A stretch of DNA of 24,739 nucleotides. It comes from a virus. Shown here piece after piece: positions 7,732-14,157 of this stretch; the first letter of the stretch is position 1; each line of letters starts with the position of its first letter. The translations under genes and the position numbers were made by a program. The notes below the pieces were generated by a model that searched no databases, had not been told where the DNA came from, and saw nothing but the letters and a program-made list of their open reading frames with translations. Where the stretch lies: the IMG/VR virus record IMGVR_UViG_3300017697_000090, positions 1 to 24,739 of that record. The stretch is one strand, 5' to 3'.

Positions 7732-8475
7732 TTACAACCTCTCCAAATTTACGCCATACTTTTTCAAATGCTGTAGCTTTCCGATTTCACTAGCCACCGC
7801 ATAGGCATTAAAGCCACCTGCTGAGACACTTGTGAAAAAAGTGTCCTCTGTGTTTACTTTTTGCATGACATATATCTGATAACAATTAGAAGCGTACTTC
7901 TTATCATAGTCTACTTTAGATATGCCAATCTTGCTATCTTGATACTCAGGAGTGAGACATTTACCCACTCTTACAGCACTATGATAACTAGCAGACCATG
8001 CGATCTCTCCTTCAGTGAAATGTTCAGATACACATTCGTCTGGGAAGTACATCTGCACTAGTCTGTCTTCTTTTGATGCTGGCCGCGCTGGTACTCCAAC
8101 TGTTTCAAGAACGTTTCGTATGAAACCAACGGAGCGAAAAAGACGCTTGGAAATGTCTGTAAGAGTTTCTCCTGAGAGATAATCAGTAACAGCCTCACAA
8201 ATTTCTGTATCCGTAGCAGGGCAGCCTCTGTTTTGGGCCTTACGAGTTTTAACATATGCTTTCTGCTCCAAGTGTCCGTCTATTAATTTCTGTAGACGGG
8301 AGGTATTATATGCGATATTTAGTATATCACACGCCTGTTTTTTAGTTATAGGTTTAAGTGCCGGGGAGGTATCTCCCTCTTTCTGCAAAGGAGAGAGCAG
8401 TTTGATAACTTTCTCTAAATTCTGGGGTGTTAAGTTCTCCCTGGGCTTCTGCGGGCTTTTTGTTGGGTTCTTCAA
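7732..8475 (-). CDS. Putative HTH DNA-binding protein, 247 aa
   Basis: Function not recognised. The central part holds two HTH-like segments: ITKKQACDILNIAYNTSRLQKLI (about 43-66) and EICEAVTDYLSGETLTDISKRLFRSVGFIRNVLETVGVP (about 92-130); the second resembles sigma-like or resolvase-type recognition helices. The C-terminal ~115 residues (FTEGEIAWSASYHSAVRVGK... CYQIYVMQK... AYAVASEIGKLQHLKKYGVNLERL) form an alpha/beta region without known motifs. TTG start at 8475 with GGAG about 8 nt upstream. Its first 122 nt overlap the 3' end of the pyrophosphohydrolase gene in another frame. A regulator of late or middle transcription is plausible but unproven. Confidence 0.7.
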   Translation of the reverse strand: MKNPTKSPQKPRENLTPQNLEKVIKLLSPLQKEGDTSPALKPITKKQACDILNIAYNTSRLQKLIDGHLEQKAYVKTRKAQNRGCPATDTEICEAVTDYLSGETLTDISKRLFRSVGFIRNVLETVGVPARPASKEDRLVQMYFPDECVSEHFTEGEIAWSASYHSAVRVGKCLTPEYQDSKIGISKVDYDKKYASNCYQIYVMQKVNTEDTFFTSVSAGGFNAYAVASEIGKLQHLKKYGVNLERL

Positions 8476-8779
8476 TAGTCTTCTCCGTTTCTAGCTCTAA
8501 TTCTAGCTCTAATTTAAACAATAAACAACAGATAGCATGCGCTAAATGAGAGAGGTCTGTCTCTTCATCTTTAAGCTCTCCGTCAAGATGAGAGAATATA
8601 TGCCTTAAAGCGCCTCCACTGTACCTATTCTGGACATTATCTAGATGCCTCCAGTTGTCTTCATCATACTTCACGGCACCAAATGTTAGTACTTTACCTA
8701 CCTCTAGTAAGGCTTTAGGAGGTAGTAGATACATTCTAGGTTTATCACTATCGAACTTCTTTCCAAATTTAGAGCTCAT
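8354..8779 (-). CDS. dATP/dGTP pyrophosphohydrolase-like protein
   Basis: A 141-aa protein. The first ~90 residues match the phage domain annotated as dATP/dGTP diphosphohydrolase: KKFDSDKPRMYLLPPKALLEVGKVLTFGAVKY, then NW, YSGGALRHIFSHLDGELKDEETDLSHLAHAICCLLF with the helical R-H, E, D and H residues expected to bind Mg2+ and nucleotide. An acidic ELELELETE run follows, and the tail after about residue 100 is low complexity and overlaps the next gene. Likely job: dNTP pool control near ThyX. The ATG at 8779 lies 2 nt from the ThyX stop. No purZ-like gene is seen here, so a link to 2-aminoadenine DNA is not supported by this window. Confidence 0.7.
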   Translation of the reverse strand: MSSKFGKKFDSDKPRMYLLPPKALLEVGKVLTFGAVKYDEDNWRHLDNVQNRYSGGALRHIFSHLDGELKDEETDLSHLAHAICCLLFKLELELELETEKTIEEPNKKPAEAQGELNTPEFRESYQTALSFAERGRYLPGT

Positions 8780-8781
8780 AT

Positions 8782-9438
8782 CTACACAATCTCCTTATCA
8801 TGTACAAAGTCATCTACCATAGTAAATAGAGGGCGTATCACATCTGCACATTGTCTAGCTACTTCCATATGCTCTAGTTGAGTACCTGGAGTAGTACGTG
8901 TCTGAATAAAGTGAAGCCAAGAGCGTAGCGTACCTTGCATATACAAACGAGTCCTGGTTAGTCCTTCTGGAAGAACTGCCCTTGCTTGCTCTTTTGCAAT
9001 ACCATTACGTAGTGCCCAATCATAAGCTCCTTGAGCGGCTTTGAGTACATTCTCTTGATACCCTTTCCAGTCATTATCTAGTCTGTCATCTTGGATTTGT
9101 ATACTGTTCTGCCTATTCTTAGGATCCTGTAGTCTAGTCTCACGCAGTTCAAAAGGATAACCCATCTCAGCAGGGTCTGCGTATCTTTGGCTAAACTCTT
9201 GGAAAGTAAAGCTACGATGGCGTACTATCTGATGAGCTATATCACGAGTAGTGTTTATCTCCATAGTAATAGAACACATCTCAAAAGGAGACCAATGGGC
9301 GTGCTTTATTAAATAACGGATTAACTTCTCAGAAGTATCAGTATTTTTCTGGTTGCTAGGGTTAGAAACTCTAGCCATGTATGCAATATCATCAATAAAA
9401 TTCTGTGATGAAGTTGTTGTAAGTATAACTTTGCTCAT
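8782..9438 (-). CDS. thyX: Flavin-dependent thymidylate synthase
   Basis: Converts dUMP to dTMP using methylene-tetrahydrofolate, NADPH and FAD and releases tetrahydrofolate directly. The 218-aa length is typical. The signature RHRX7S is present as RHRSFTFQEFSQRY (R73-H74-R75, S83). Other family features are HAHWSPFEM near residue 47 and the C-terminal RTRLYMQGTLRSWLHFIQTRT...QLEHMEVAR region, which supplies substrate-binding Arg and Gln/Glu residues. ATG at 9438, just after the stop of the small Cys protein. Together with phage SHMT (12661-13806) it forms a folate cycle that needs no DHFR. Confidence 0.95.
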   Translation of the reverse strand: MSKVILTTTSSQNFIDDIAYMARVSNPSNQKNTDTSEKLIRYLIKHAHWSPFEMCSITMEINTTRDIAHQIVRHRSFTFQEFSQRYADPAEMGYPFELRETRLQDPKNRQNSIQIQDDRLDNDWKGYQENVLKAAQGAYDWALRNGIAKEQARAVLPEGLTRTRLYMQGTLRSWLHFIQTRTTPGTQLEHMEVARQCADVIRPLFTMVDDFVHDKEIV

Positions 9439-9585
9439 TTAATCTTCCTGGTCTTCTAGGTTACAATAGTGCGGGGCAGAATCTGGTTCAGTGTACCACC
9501 AGTCTTCCTCGCTTAAATTAATACAGTGAAAAGGTATCTTATACCCGTCACCGCTCATGTCTTCCCCGCAATCTCTACAGATCAT
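9439..9585 (-). CDS. Small Cys-containing protein, possible zinc ribbon
   Basis: 48 aa with C3-x2-C6 at the start (MICRDCGED) and further Cys at 21 and 41, preceded by His residues; this could form one zinc site. No family recognised. The ATG overlaps the stop of 9582-10175 (ATGA) and its own stop abuts the ThyX start, so it sits inside a coupled operon. Acidic C-terminus. Confidence 0.6.
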   Translation of the reverse strand: MICRDCGEDMSGDGYKIPFHCINLSEEDWWYTEPDSAPHYCNLEDQED

Positions 9586-10175
9586 TGGCCTGATATCCTC
9601 TTATCATAGTCAGCTAAGTCTTCATCCCACCAGTCTGGCTTATCTCTGTGCGACCATTTGGCGAAGACAGCTTTGTCCAGCATATAAAAGTTGCGGTATG
9701 CTTGTATAGGGTTGTCATCGTCTTTTAACTCTTCTGTCATAGCTAGAGCAAACTGAGTGAAACCCCGTTGCTCGATATGTTTAGGGTCGGGAAGAGCGTT
9801 TATCATTATTAAGCTTTTGTGGTTGCTTCCATAACGATAGTGAGCCTCACTGCCAAGTGCGTTTGCATAGCAATGAGTCCAACAAAAGTTTTCAAAGGAA
9901 GAACGCACCCAGACACAGCTAGGATGGTTCTGCATTGTAGGGAGGTAGGGGAAGATACGCTCATCCATAGGTAACTCTTTCTGTTCTTTACGAGTTTTTT
10001 GGAGTATTGCGTTTTCTTCTTTGGTTATAAGGCGTGGAACAAACCCAAACAAATGATCTATCCAGAGGTTTGTGCAGATGAGCTGTGCAGCTTCTAGTAT
10101 CATCTTGTTGACATGTTTGTCTACATGATACTCTGCGCACTTGTCTAGGTCTTCGTCAAGGTAAAATAAATTCAA
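9582..10175 (-). CDS. Conserved phage protein, pyrimidine-dimer-glycosylase-like family
   Basis: 197 aa. The N-terminus MNLFYLDEDLDKCAEYHVDKHVNKMILEAAQL, the central NHPSCVWVRSSFENFCWTHCYANALGSEAHYRYGSNHKS and the C-terminal FALAMTEELKDDDNPIQAYRNFYMLDKAVFAKW are hallmarks of a conserved phage family that I recall being annotated as pyrimidine dimer DNA glycosylase-like or hypothetical. The DKHxxKMxxE box resembles an active site but no biochemistry can be read from it. TTG start at 10175 with GGAG about 11 nt upstream. First gene of the operon that includes ThyX, driven by the 10205-10233 promoter. Confidence 0.7.
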   Translation of the reverse strand: MNLFYLDEDLDKCAEYHVDKHVNKMILEAAQLICTNLWIDHLFGFVPRLITKEENAILQKTRKEQKELPMDERIFPYLPTMQNHPSCVWVRSSFENFCWTHCYANALGSEAHYRYGSNHKSLIMINALPDPKHIEQRGFTQFALAMTEELKDDDNPIQAYRNFYMLDKAVFAKWSHRDKPDWWDEDLADYDKRISGQ

Positions 10176-10204
10176 AAAAGGTAATCTCCGTAAGTTGAAA
10201 AGAT

Positions 10205-10233
10205 ATTATACTAAACTTTCAGGAGAGTGTCAA
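10205..10233 (-). promoter_or_regulatory. sigma70-type promoter of the thyX operon
   Basis: TTGACA (10228-10233), 17-bp spacer, TATAAT (10205-10210), reading leftward. It lies just after the holin stop codon and separates the lysis genes from the nucleotide genes. Confidence 0.85.
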
Positions 10234-10236
10234 GGG

Positions 10237-10635
10237 TTATTTTTCCCTGCTCACCTTTTTAATTTTCTCAACAGTGCGCATTGTACCTAGACCAAGCATA
10301 CCCATTAGTACGGGCATTAATTGTGTGGTGTCTATCATAGAAATAACTATAGTAGATTCAGCTATAGCTAAGCCTACGTTAACTAAAGGAATTACAATAA
10401 AATTACCTAAAAGACTTACACCACATACCCAGCCTATAAAAGGTCTCCAACCTGCTACAAACAGAGACTTATGAGCAGCCTCAGTCTTATTAACAGCCAG
10501 TTGTCCCGCTGCTAAATCATGGGCGTGACGATCCGCCATGGTAGCTAAGTCATGCACCAGTTGGTTTTTTACATCTTTGTCCTCGATAAATTTATCGAGT
10601 AACCCGGTTATCGGAGCTATTAAGTTAGCTAACAT
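10237..10635 (-). CDS. Putative holin (3-TM holin-like)
   Basis: 132 aa. The N-terminal half is an amphipathic helical segment (LIAPITGLLDKFIEDKDVKNQLVHDLATMADRHAHDLAAGQ). Then come AGWRPFIGWVCGVSLLGNFIVIPLV (about 60-86) and a second hydrophobic region VGLAIAESTIVISMI...LMPVLMGMLGLGTMRTVEK. The K-S-x-F-V-A-G-W-R-P-F-I-G-W box and the M-L-G-L-G-x-x-R-T-x-E-K end are typical of the GTA/3TM holin family. It overlaps the endolysin gene by 11 nt and ends in a basic tail. The role is to permeabilise the inner membrane so lysozyme can reach the cell wall. Confidence 0.82.
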   Translation of the reverse strand: MLANLIAPITGLLDKFIEDKDVKNQLVHDLATMADRHAHDLAAGQLAVNKTEAAHKSLFVAGWRPFIGWVCGVSLLGNFIVIPLVNVGLAIAESTIVISMIDTTQLMPVLMGMLGLGTMRTVEKIKKVSREK

Positions 10636-11068
10636 TTTCTAACCTCCGCATTAGTCGTTCGGCTCTATTACCTACTTGTCTATACCATAAAGAGTCTCTA
10701 CCCTCTACAGCGGCAACTGTCCATAGATGCATATCTATAGCTTTTTTCATGTTCTTAAATTTGGTAAGACGAGGTCTGCCTAGGTTAAACATCATATTAA
10801 CTAGGATCTCTTGTACTTCGTCAGGGAATTCATCCCACTTTTTATATAACACTTTGCATTCTGTAATTGATATAGACACGTCACACTTGAATGCTTCTGC
10901 TACTCTTTCTTTAGTTACAGAGGTATATACAGGTTGATCTTTTTCAGGGTCTTTATCCGTAATCAAATGGCCTATACCAAAAGTAGCGTACCCTAAATGA
11001 TCTAAGTAGATTCTATACACCACTCCTTCATCCAATTCTAACTGTTTTTGTAGTCTTTCTATATTCAT
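10625..11068 (-). CDS. T4-type lysozyme (endolysin, GH24)
   Basis: 147-aa peptidoglycan muramidase. The N-terminus closely follows T4 lysozyme, with the catalytic triad E14 (ELDEGVVY), D23 (IYLDHLGY) and T29 (YATFGIGHLI). Downstream, LVNMMFNLGRPRLTKFKNM and the C-terminal DSLWYRQVGNRAERLMRRL match GH24 lysozymes. No signal peptide is visible, so it depends on the holin. It is preceded by AGGAGAG inside the stop region of the small membrane gene at 11080-11193 and overlaps the holin start, giving a compact lysis cassette. Confidence 0.93.
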   Translation of the reverse strand: MNIERLQKQLELDEGVVYRIYLDHLGYATFGIGHLITDKDPEKDQPVYTSVTKERVAEAFKCDVSISITECKVLYKKWDEFPDEVQEILVNMMFNLGRPRLTKFKNMKKAIDMHLWTVAAVEGRDSLWYRQVGNRAERLMRRLENVS

Positions 11069-11079
11069 ATATTACTCTC

Positions 11080-11193
11080 CTATACTAAGTATCCTGCGCT
11101 GTACATTATTACTGGTAGCGGTATTGCAAATACTGCTAATAACGTTGTTAGGTTTTTAACTAGGCAGACAGCCTCTTTTCGTTTATGTTTCAT
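11080..11193 (-). CDS. Small single-span membrane protein in lysis cassette
   Basis: 37 aa: a basic N-terminus (MKHKRKEAV) then one hydrophobic span (LLAVFAIPLPVIMYSAGYLV). The stop codon overlaps the AGGAG that serves the lysozyme start. N-in topology is expected from the positive-inside rule. It could be a holin partner, antiholin or spanin-like helper; nothing in the sequence decides this. Confidence 0.55.
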   Translation of the reverse strand: MKHKRKEAVCLVKNLTTLLAVFAIPLPVIMYSAGYLV

Positions 11194-11244
11194 TTTTAAG
11201 TTTCTCTTTAACTTTCTTAAGCCTTTATAAGCTTGGGTTTGTAT

Positions 11245-11403
11245 CTAGTCTTCTTTTTCTACTTCTAAAACTACCTGACCTGTGTCTACTAAATAGTCCA
11301 GAAGCTTATGCATTCCGTCATCCTGTCCTAATCTATAGCTTGTAAGGCCACAGCCAATAAGACAGAAAACAAAAACAACACCTTCAATTACAGTTAATTC
11401 CAT
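11245..11403 (-). CDS. Small membrane protein, 52 aa
   Basis: The ATG at 11403 has AGGAG about 6 nt upstream. A hydrophobic span (VIEGVVFVFCLIGCGLTSY) is followed by a charged, acidic tail (LGQDDGMHKLLDYLVDTG... EVEKED). The Cys-x-x-x-Cys within the span (CLIGC) is only loosely lipobox-like. First gene after the 11434-11462 promoter, upstream of the lysis genes. Function unknown. Confidence 0.6.
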   Translation of the reverse strand: MELTVIEGVVFVFCLIGCGLTSYRLGQDDGMHKLLDYLVDTGQVVLEVEKED

Positions 11404-11433
11404 AAAATCTCCTAAGATTTACTTCAAATATAT

Positions 11434-11462
11434 ATTACAACGCAGCTTTTCAACTGCGTCAA
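11434..11462 (-). promoter_or_regulatory. sigma70-type promoter of lysis genes
   Basis: TTGACG (11457-11462), 17-bp spacer, TGTAAT (11434-11439). The spacer and -35 contain an inverted repeat (GACGCAGTTG and CAGCTGCG-like arms) that could bind a regulator. It has the weakest -10 box of the set. Confidence 0.6.
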
Positions 11463-11467
11463 CTCAA

Positions 11468-11644
11468 CTAAATTCTAAACGCTAAAGCCATTGGACTCTT
11501 TGTAGCTTTATGTAAAAGACCTCTTTCTAGGTCAGCCATTTTAATACGTGTGCTTTTTTCAGTTTTTGATACCGCTACAACTTTGCCGTTGTTATCTTCG
11601 ATATTAAAAAGGCCATTAGAATAGAAAAAAGTGAAGTTTGACAT
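11468..11644 (-). CDS. Small hypothetical protein, 58 aa
   Basis: Starts at ATG 11644 with GGAG 6 nt upstream. The sequence starts MSNFTFFYSNGLFNIEDNNGKVVAVS, which reads like two beta strands with a D-N-N-G turn, then a basic helix (KSTRIKMADLERGLLHKA). Not recognised. It is first behind the promoter pair 11710-11738 / 11787-11815, so it is probably expressed early and strongly. Confidence 0.6.
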   Translation of the reverse strand: MSNFTFFYSNGLFNIEDNNGKVVAVSKTEKSTRIKMADLERGLLHKATKSPMALAFRI

Positions 11645-11709
11645 TTGTTTCTCCAGAAACTTATCGGGGAATCCCCTAGAAAATCAGGTGTTCCCAAATT
11701 TCTAAACAT

Positions 11710-11738
11710 ATTATACCGCGAAAATACGTTATTGTCAA
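11710..11738 (-). promoter_or_regulatory. sigma70-type promoter, leftward
   Basis: TTGACA (11733-11738), 17-bp spacer, TATAAT (11710-11715). Drives 11468-11644 with a leader of about 60 nt that contains a short GGGG-ATT-CCCC hairpin before the GGAG ribosome site. Confidence 0.85.
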
Positions 11739-11786
11739 CATCTATTTAGTTATTGCTCGATTAAATTTCCTACTATTTAAAAAGGA

Positions 11787-11815
11787 ATTATACATCAATT
11801 ATACTATATTGTCAA
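11787..11815 (-). promoter_or_regulatory. Second leftward sigma70-type promoter in the divergent region
   Basis: TTGACA (11810-11815), 17-bp spacer, TATAAT (11787-11792), 77 bp upstream of the first leftward promoter and only 31 bp from the rightward promoter at 11847. Tandem firing or mutual interference is likely. Confidence 0.7.
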
Positions 11816-11846
11816 GCTTTAATTTTAAGAAGTTCTTAAAAAGTTG

Positions 11847-11875
11847 TTGACAATATACTTATTTTAATCTATAAT
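11847..11875 (+). promoter_or_regulatory. sigma70-type promoter, rightward (start of plus-strand block)
   Basis: TTGACA (11847-11852), 17-bp spacer, TATAAT (11870-11875). The ATG of the next gene starts 7 nt after the -10 box, so the mRNA would be leaderless. Confidence 0.88.
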
Positions 11876-11881
11876 ACAACC

Positions 11882-12052
11882 ATGAAAAAATATAAAAAGA
11901 AGCCTTGGGCAGAGCAAGAACGAGAAACTCTGAAACTATATTATTTCCATGCTACTATAGAGGAGATGATGTTTATGTTACCTGGTCGTACTTTGACATC
12001 TATACGTAATCAGGTATCTTACTTAAGAAAAAGAGGGATAAGATTTAAATGA
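11882..12052 (+). CDS. Tiny Myb/SANT-like DNA-binding protein, probably leaderless
   Basis: 56 aa, strongly basic. KKPWAEQERETLKLYYFHATIEEMMFMLPGRTLTSIRNQVSYLRKRGIRF shows the Myb/SANT order: Trp in helix 1, a small middle helix, then R-T-x-x-S-I-R-N-Q-x-x-x-L recognition helix. It is a single unit of the type repeated in 3938-4672. The -10 box of its promoter ends at 11875, placing the expected transcription start at or next to the ATG, and no Shine-Dalgarno exists. Its stop overlaps the ATG of the next tiny gene. As the first gene of the rightward block beside divergent promoters it is a good candidate for a local regulator. Confidence 0.75.
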   Translation: MKKYKKKPWAEQERETLKLYYFHATIEEMMFMLPGRTLTSIRNQVSYLRKRGIRFK

Positions 12053-12129
12053 ACATAGAGATAAATGTGATAGTAACAGCTTGTATAGTAGGACTCCTTT
12101 TGGCTCGTATGGTTAAAGATAACCAATAG
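12049..12129 (+). CDS. Tiny membrane peptide, 26 aa
   Basis: ATGA overlap with the preceding gene gives translational coupling. One short hydrophobic helix (INVIVTACIVGLLLARMV) followed by KDNQ. Too short for family assignment; supported only by the coupling and the clean hydrophobic profile. Confidence 0.45.
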   Translation: MNIEINVIVTACIVGLLLARMVKDNQ

Positions 12130-12155
12130 AAATATAAGGTATATTATTTTAGTTC

Positions 12156-12184
12156 TTGACAAAATACTGAGAAAGGTGTATAAT
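12156..12184 (+). promoter_or_regulatory. sigma70-type promoter of peptidase-glyA
   Basis: TTGACA (12156-12161), 17-bp spacer, TATAAT (12179-12184), preceded by TAGTTC. Confidence 0.88.
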
Positions 12185-12209
12185 TACGTATAAATTGGAG
12201 AAACAAGCA

Positions 12210-12668
12210 ATGATTAAGTATATTAACGAAGACCCTGTCTTTGACCCTTTCATCTCAAAATGTATACAGTCTTTATTTCTTAAAGATACCAATGCCCTTA
12301 TAAACATAGTATGGGTTGAAGAACTTGAGCACAACCAAGCCGGAAACTGTACGGGAGACACCCAGGAAGTTGAGATATGTATCTCAAAAAACTATAGATT
12401 TGAGTGCGGAGATAAGGGAGCTTATTGTCAACAAGAGATTGCTTCTACTCTAGCTCACGAATTAATACATGCTCGACAGTTTATACTGGGAGATATAAAC
12501 AACGAAGACTATTACTACAAAGGGCTTAATTATAAGTCAGTGAAATACGAAGAGACCCCGTGGGAGGTTGAAGCATATTCCCTAGAGTTGGTATTAGTAG
12601 ACTCTTTTTGGCTTCATTCAACAGAAATACAACAAGATAAAGAACTTAAGGATAGTAAAATTGGATAA
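12210..12668 (+). CDS. HExxH metallopeptidase-like protein
   Basis: 152 aa from the ATG at 12210, which has GGAG about 9 nt upstream; a TTG at 12195 overlaps that site and is less likely. The core ASTLAHELIHARQF holds the zinc motif HExxH (H83, E84, H87). About 30 residues on, TPWEVEAY gives a Glu (E119 or E121) suited as third ligand, as in gluzincin-like minimal peptidases. Several Cys in the N-terminal half (C47, C57, C66, C73) could form a second metal site or disulfides. No signal peptide, so it is cytoplasmic. Substrate unknown; a host or phage regulatory protein is possible. It overlaps the glyA start by 8 nt. Confidence 0.7.
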   Translation: MIKYINEDPVFDPFISKCIQSLFLKDTNALINIVWVEELEHNQAGNCTGDTQEVEICISKNYRFECGDKGAYCQQEIASTLAHELIHARQFILGDINNEDYYYKGLNYKSVKYEETPWEVEAYSLELVLVDSFWLHSTEIQQDKELKDSKIG

Positions 12669-13806
12669 CAGAATAGAAGAAATATTGTATAAAGAAAAAA
12701 AGCGTCAACTGCTAACAGTAGAACTAATTGCTAGCGAGAACTTTGCGTCAGATGCGGTAATGGAGTTGAACGGCTCTATCTTTACAAACAAATACGCTGA
12801 AGGATACCCAGAGAACCGTTATTATAACGGATGTAAGCACATGGATGAAATTGAGACTCTAGCAATAGACCAGCTTAAAGAGATCTACGGCTGTGAGTAT
12901 GCGAACGTTCAGCCGCATTCTGGAGCTAATGCTAATACTGCTATATACAATGCATTTCTTAGTCCAGGGGATAAACTTCTAGGCATGGATCTTTCTAGCG
13001 GAGGTCATCTAACTCATGGAGCTAAGGTAGCAATGCCAGGTAAACTATATGACTGTGAAACCTATGGCGTAGATGAGAACGGTTTAATTGATATGGAAGA
13101 AGTATTATCATTAGCCATTAAACATAAGCCTAAGATGATCGTGGCAGGAGCCTCTGCATACCCCCGACAAATTGATTGGAAAGGGTTTAGGCAGATTGCT
13201 AACGAAGTCGGGGCTTATCTACTAGTAGACATGGCTCACTACTCTGGTCTTGTAGCAGGAAATGTATATGACAGCCCAATGAAGTATGCACACTTTGTTA
13301 CATCTACTACACATAAGACATTACGCGGCCCGAGAGGCGGTATCATCATGTGGAATGAGAAGATTTTTACTAAAAAGATTAACAGCTCTATCTTTCCTGG
13401 TACACAAGGTGGGCCTCTCATGAATACTATAGCTGCTAAAGCTCAGTGTTTTATAGAAGCTAACACACCAGAATTTAGTGTATATGCTAAGTCTGTAGTA
13501 GAAAACGCTCAAGAGATGTGTAGAGTATTCGCAGCTCGAGGTATCAAAACACAAACTAACGGTACAGACAGTCACATAGTATTAATAGATCTTAGTGATA
13601 GTGATATGTCCGGTAGGGAAGCAGCGGATCTTTTGGAAGAAAATTCAATTACTGTAAATAAGAACGGTATTCCAAATGATCCACGCTCATTTACAGAGAC
13701 TTCGGGTATCCGTATCGGCACTGCAGCAGAAACCACTAGAGGCTATGACTTAGAAGACTTTAATGAATTAGCGCACACAATATGCGATATTTTACTTGAC
13801 GAGTAG
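12661..13806 (+). CDS. glyA: Serine hydroxymethyltransferase
   Basis: PLP enzyme that moves the serine hydroxymethyl group to tetrahydrofolate, giving glycine and methylene-tetrahydrofolate. 381 aa, somewhat shorter than the roughly 417 aa of E. coli GlyA. Motifs: ELIASENFAS (20-30), NKYAEGYPENRYYNG (43-57), NVQPHSGANAN, LSSGGHLTHG, the PLP-binding LVDMAHYSGLVAG (D190, H193), and the Schiff-base Lys in TSTTHKTLRGPRGG (K219), then FPGTQGGPLM. All catalytic residues are present. Start TTG at 12661 with AAGGA upstream; the TTG is supported by the paralogue at 13862, which has ATG at the same place. It probably recharges folate for ThyX. Codon use looks phage-like, so not a recent host capture. 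Confidence 0.95.
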   Translation: MDNRIEEILYKEKKRQLLTVELIASENFASDAVMELNGSIFTNKYAEGYPENRYYNGCKHMDEIETLAIDQLKEIYGCEYANVQPHSGANANTAIYNAFLSPGDKLLGMDLSSGGHLTHGAKVAMPGKLYDCETYGVDENGLIDMEEVLSLAIKHKPKMIVAGASAYPRQIDWKGFRQIANEVGAYLLVDMAHYSGLVAGNVYDSPMKYAHFVTSTTHKTLRGPRGGIIMWNEKIFTKKINSSIFPGTQGGPLMNTIAAKAQCFIEANTPEFSVYAKSVVENAQEMCRVFAARGIKTQTNGTDSHIVLIDLSDSDMSGREAADLLEENSITVNKNGIPNDPRSFTETSGIRIGTAAETTRGYDLEDFNELAHTICDILLDE

Positions 13807-13824
13807 TTGATTATTTGATATAAT
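13796..13824 (+). promoter_or_regulatory. Promoter inside the glyA 3' end
   Basis: TTGACG (13796-13801) lies in the last glyA codons, 17-bp spacer, TATAAT (13819-13824). The leader TTCAGAAATTAAGAAACAG closely matches that of the 14888-14916 promoter. Confidence 0.82.
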
Positions 13825-13861
13825 AGTTTCAGAAATTAAGAAACAGTTAAGGAATTATAAA

Positions 13862-14122
13862 ATGGATAATAGAAGAGAAGAAATATTGTATCAAGAAAAA
13901 AAGCGTCAACTGATGGCAATAGAATTATTAATTTCTAGTGAGAACTTTGTGTCAGACGCAGTAATGGCTTTAAATGCTTCTATCTTTACAAACAAGTATG
14001 CTGAAGGATGTCCTGACACACAAGGTGGGCCTCTCATGAAAGAAAGATACGAAATTTATGTTAGTTGCATGGAAGGTTCTGGTGAATACATTAAAACCTT
14101 CGATGAGTGGATTAACTCATGA
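13862..14122 (+). CDS. Internally deleted SHMT paralogue, 86 aa
   Basis: Residues 1-51 copy the N-terminus of the adjacent SHMT ([16 protein letters not shown], then [20 protein letters not shown]). They are fused at GCP to DTQGGPLM, which corresponds to SHMT positions 247-254. About 196 residues, including the PLP pocket and Lys219, are missing. Over 20 bp around ACACAAGGTGGGCCTCTCATG are identical in both genes, so the copying was fairly recent. The C-terminus ([26 protein letters not shown]) is unrelated to SHMT and resembles a short tail seen in small phage proteins. Promoter, AAGGA site and frame are intact, so it is not a simple decayed pseudogene. It cannot be an active SHMT; a dominant-negative subunit, a domain fusion or a neutral relic are options. 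Confidence 0.8.
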   Translation: MDNRREEILYQEKKRQLMAIELLISSENFVSDAVMALNASIFTNKYAEGCPDTQGGPLMKERYEIYVSCMEGSGEYIKTFDEWINS

Positions 14123-14157
14123 GTACCCTATTGGCTTTGGTTTAAAGGAGATAAATA

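Noticed and set aside
8354-8779. 2-aminoadenine (Z) genome pathway
   Set aside because: Only a generic dNTP pyrophosphohydrolase-like domain is present; no purZ or datZ gene is seen in the window.
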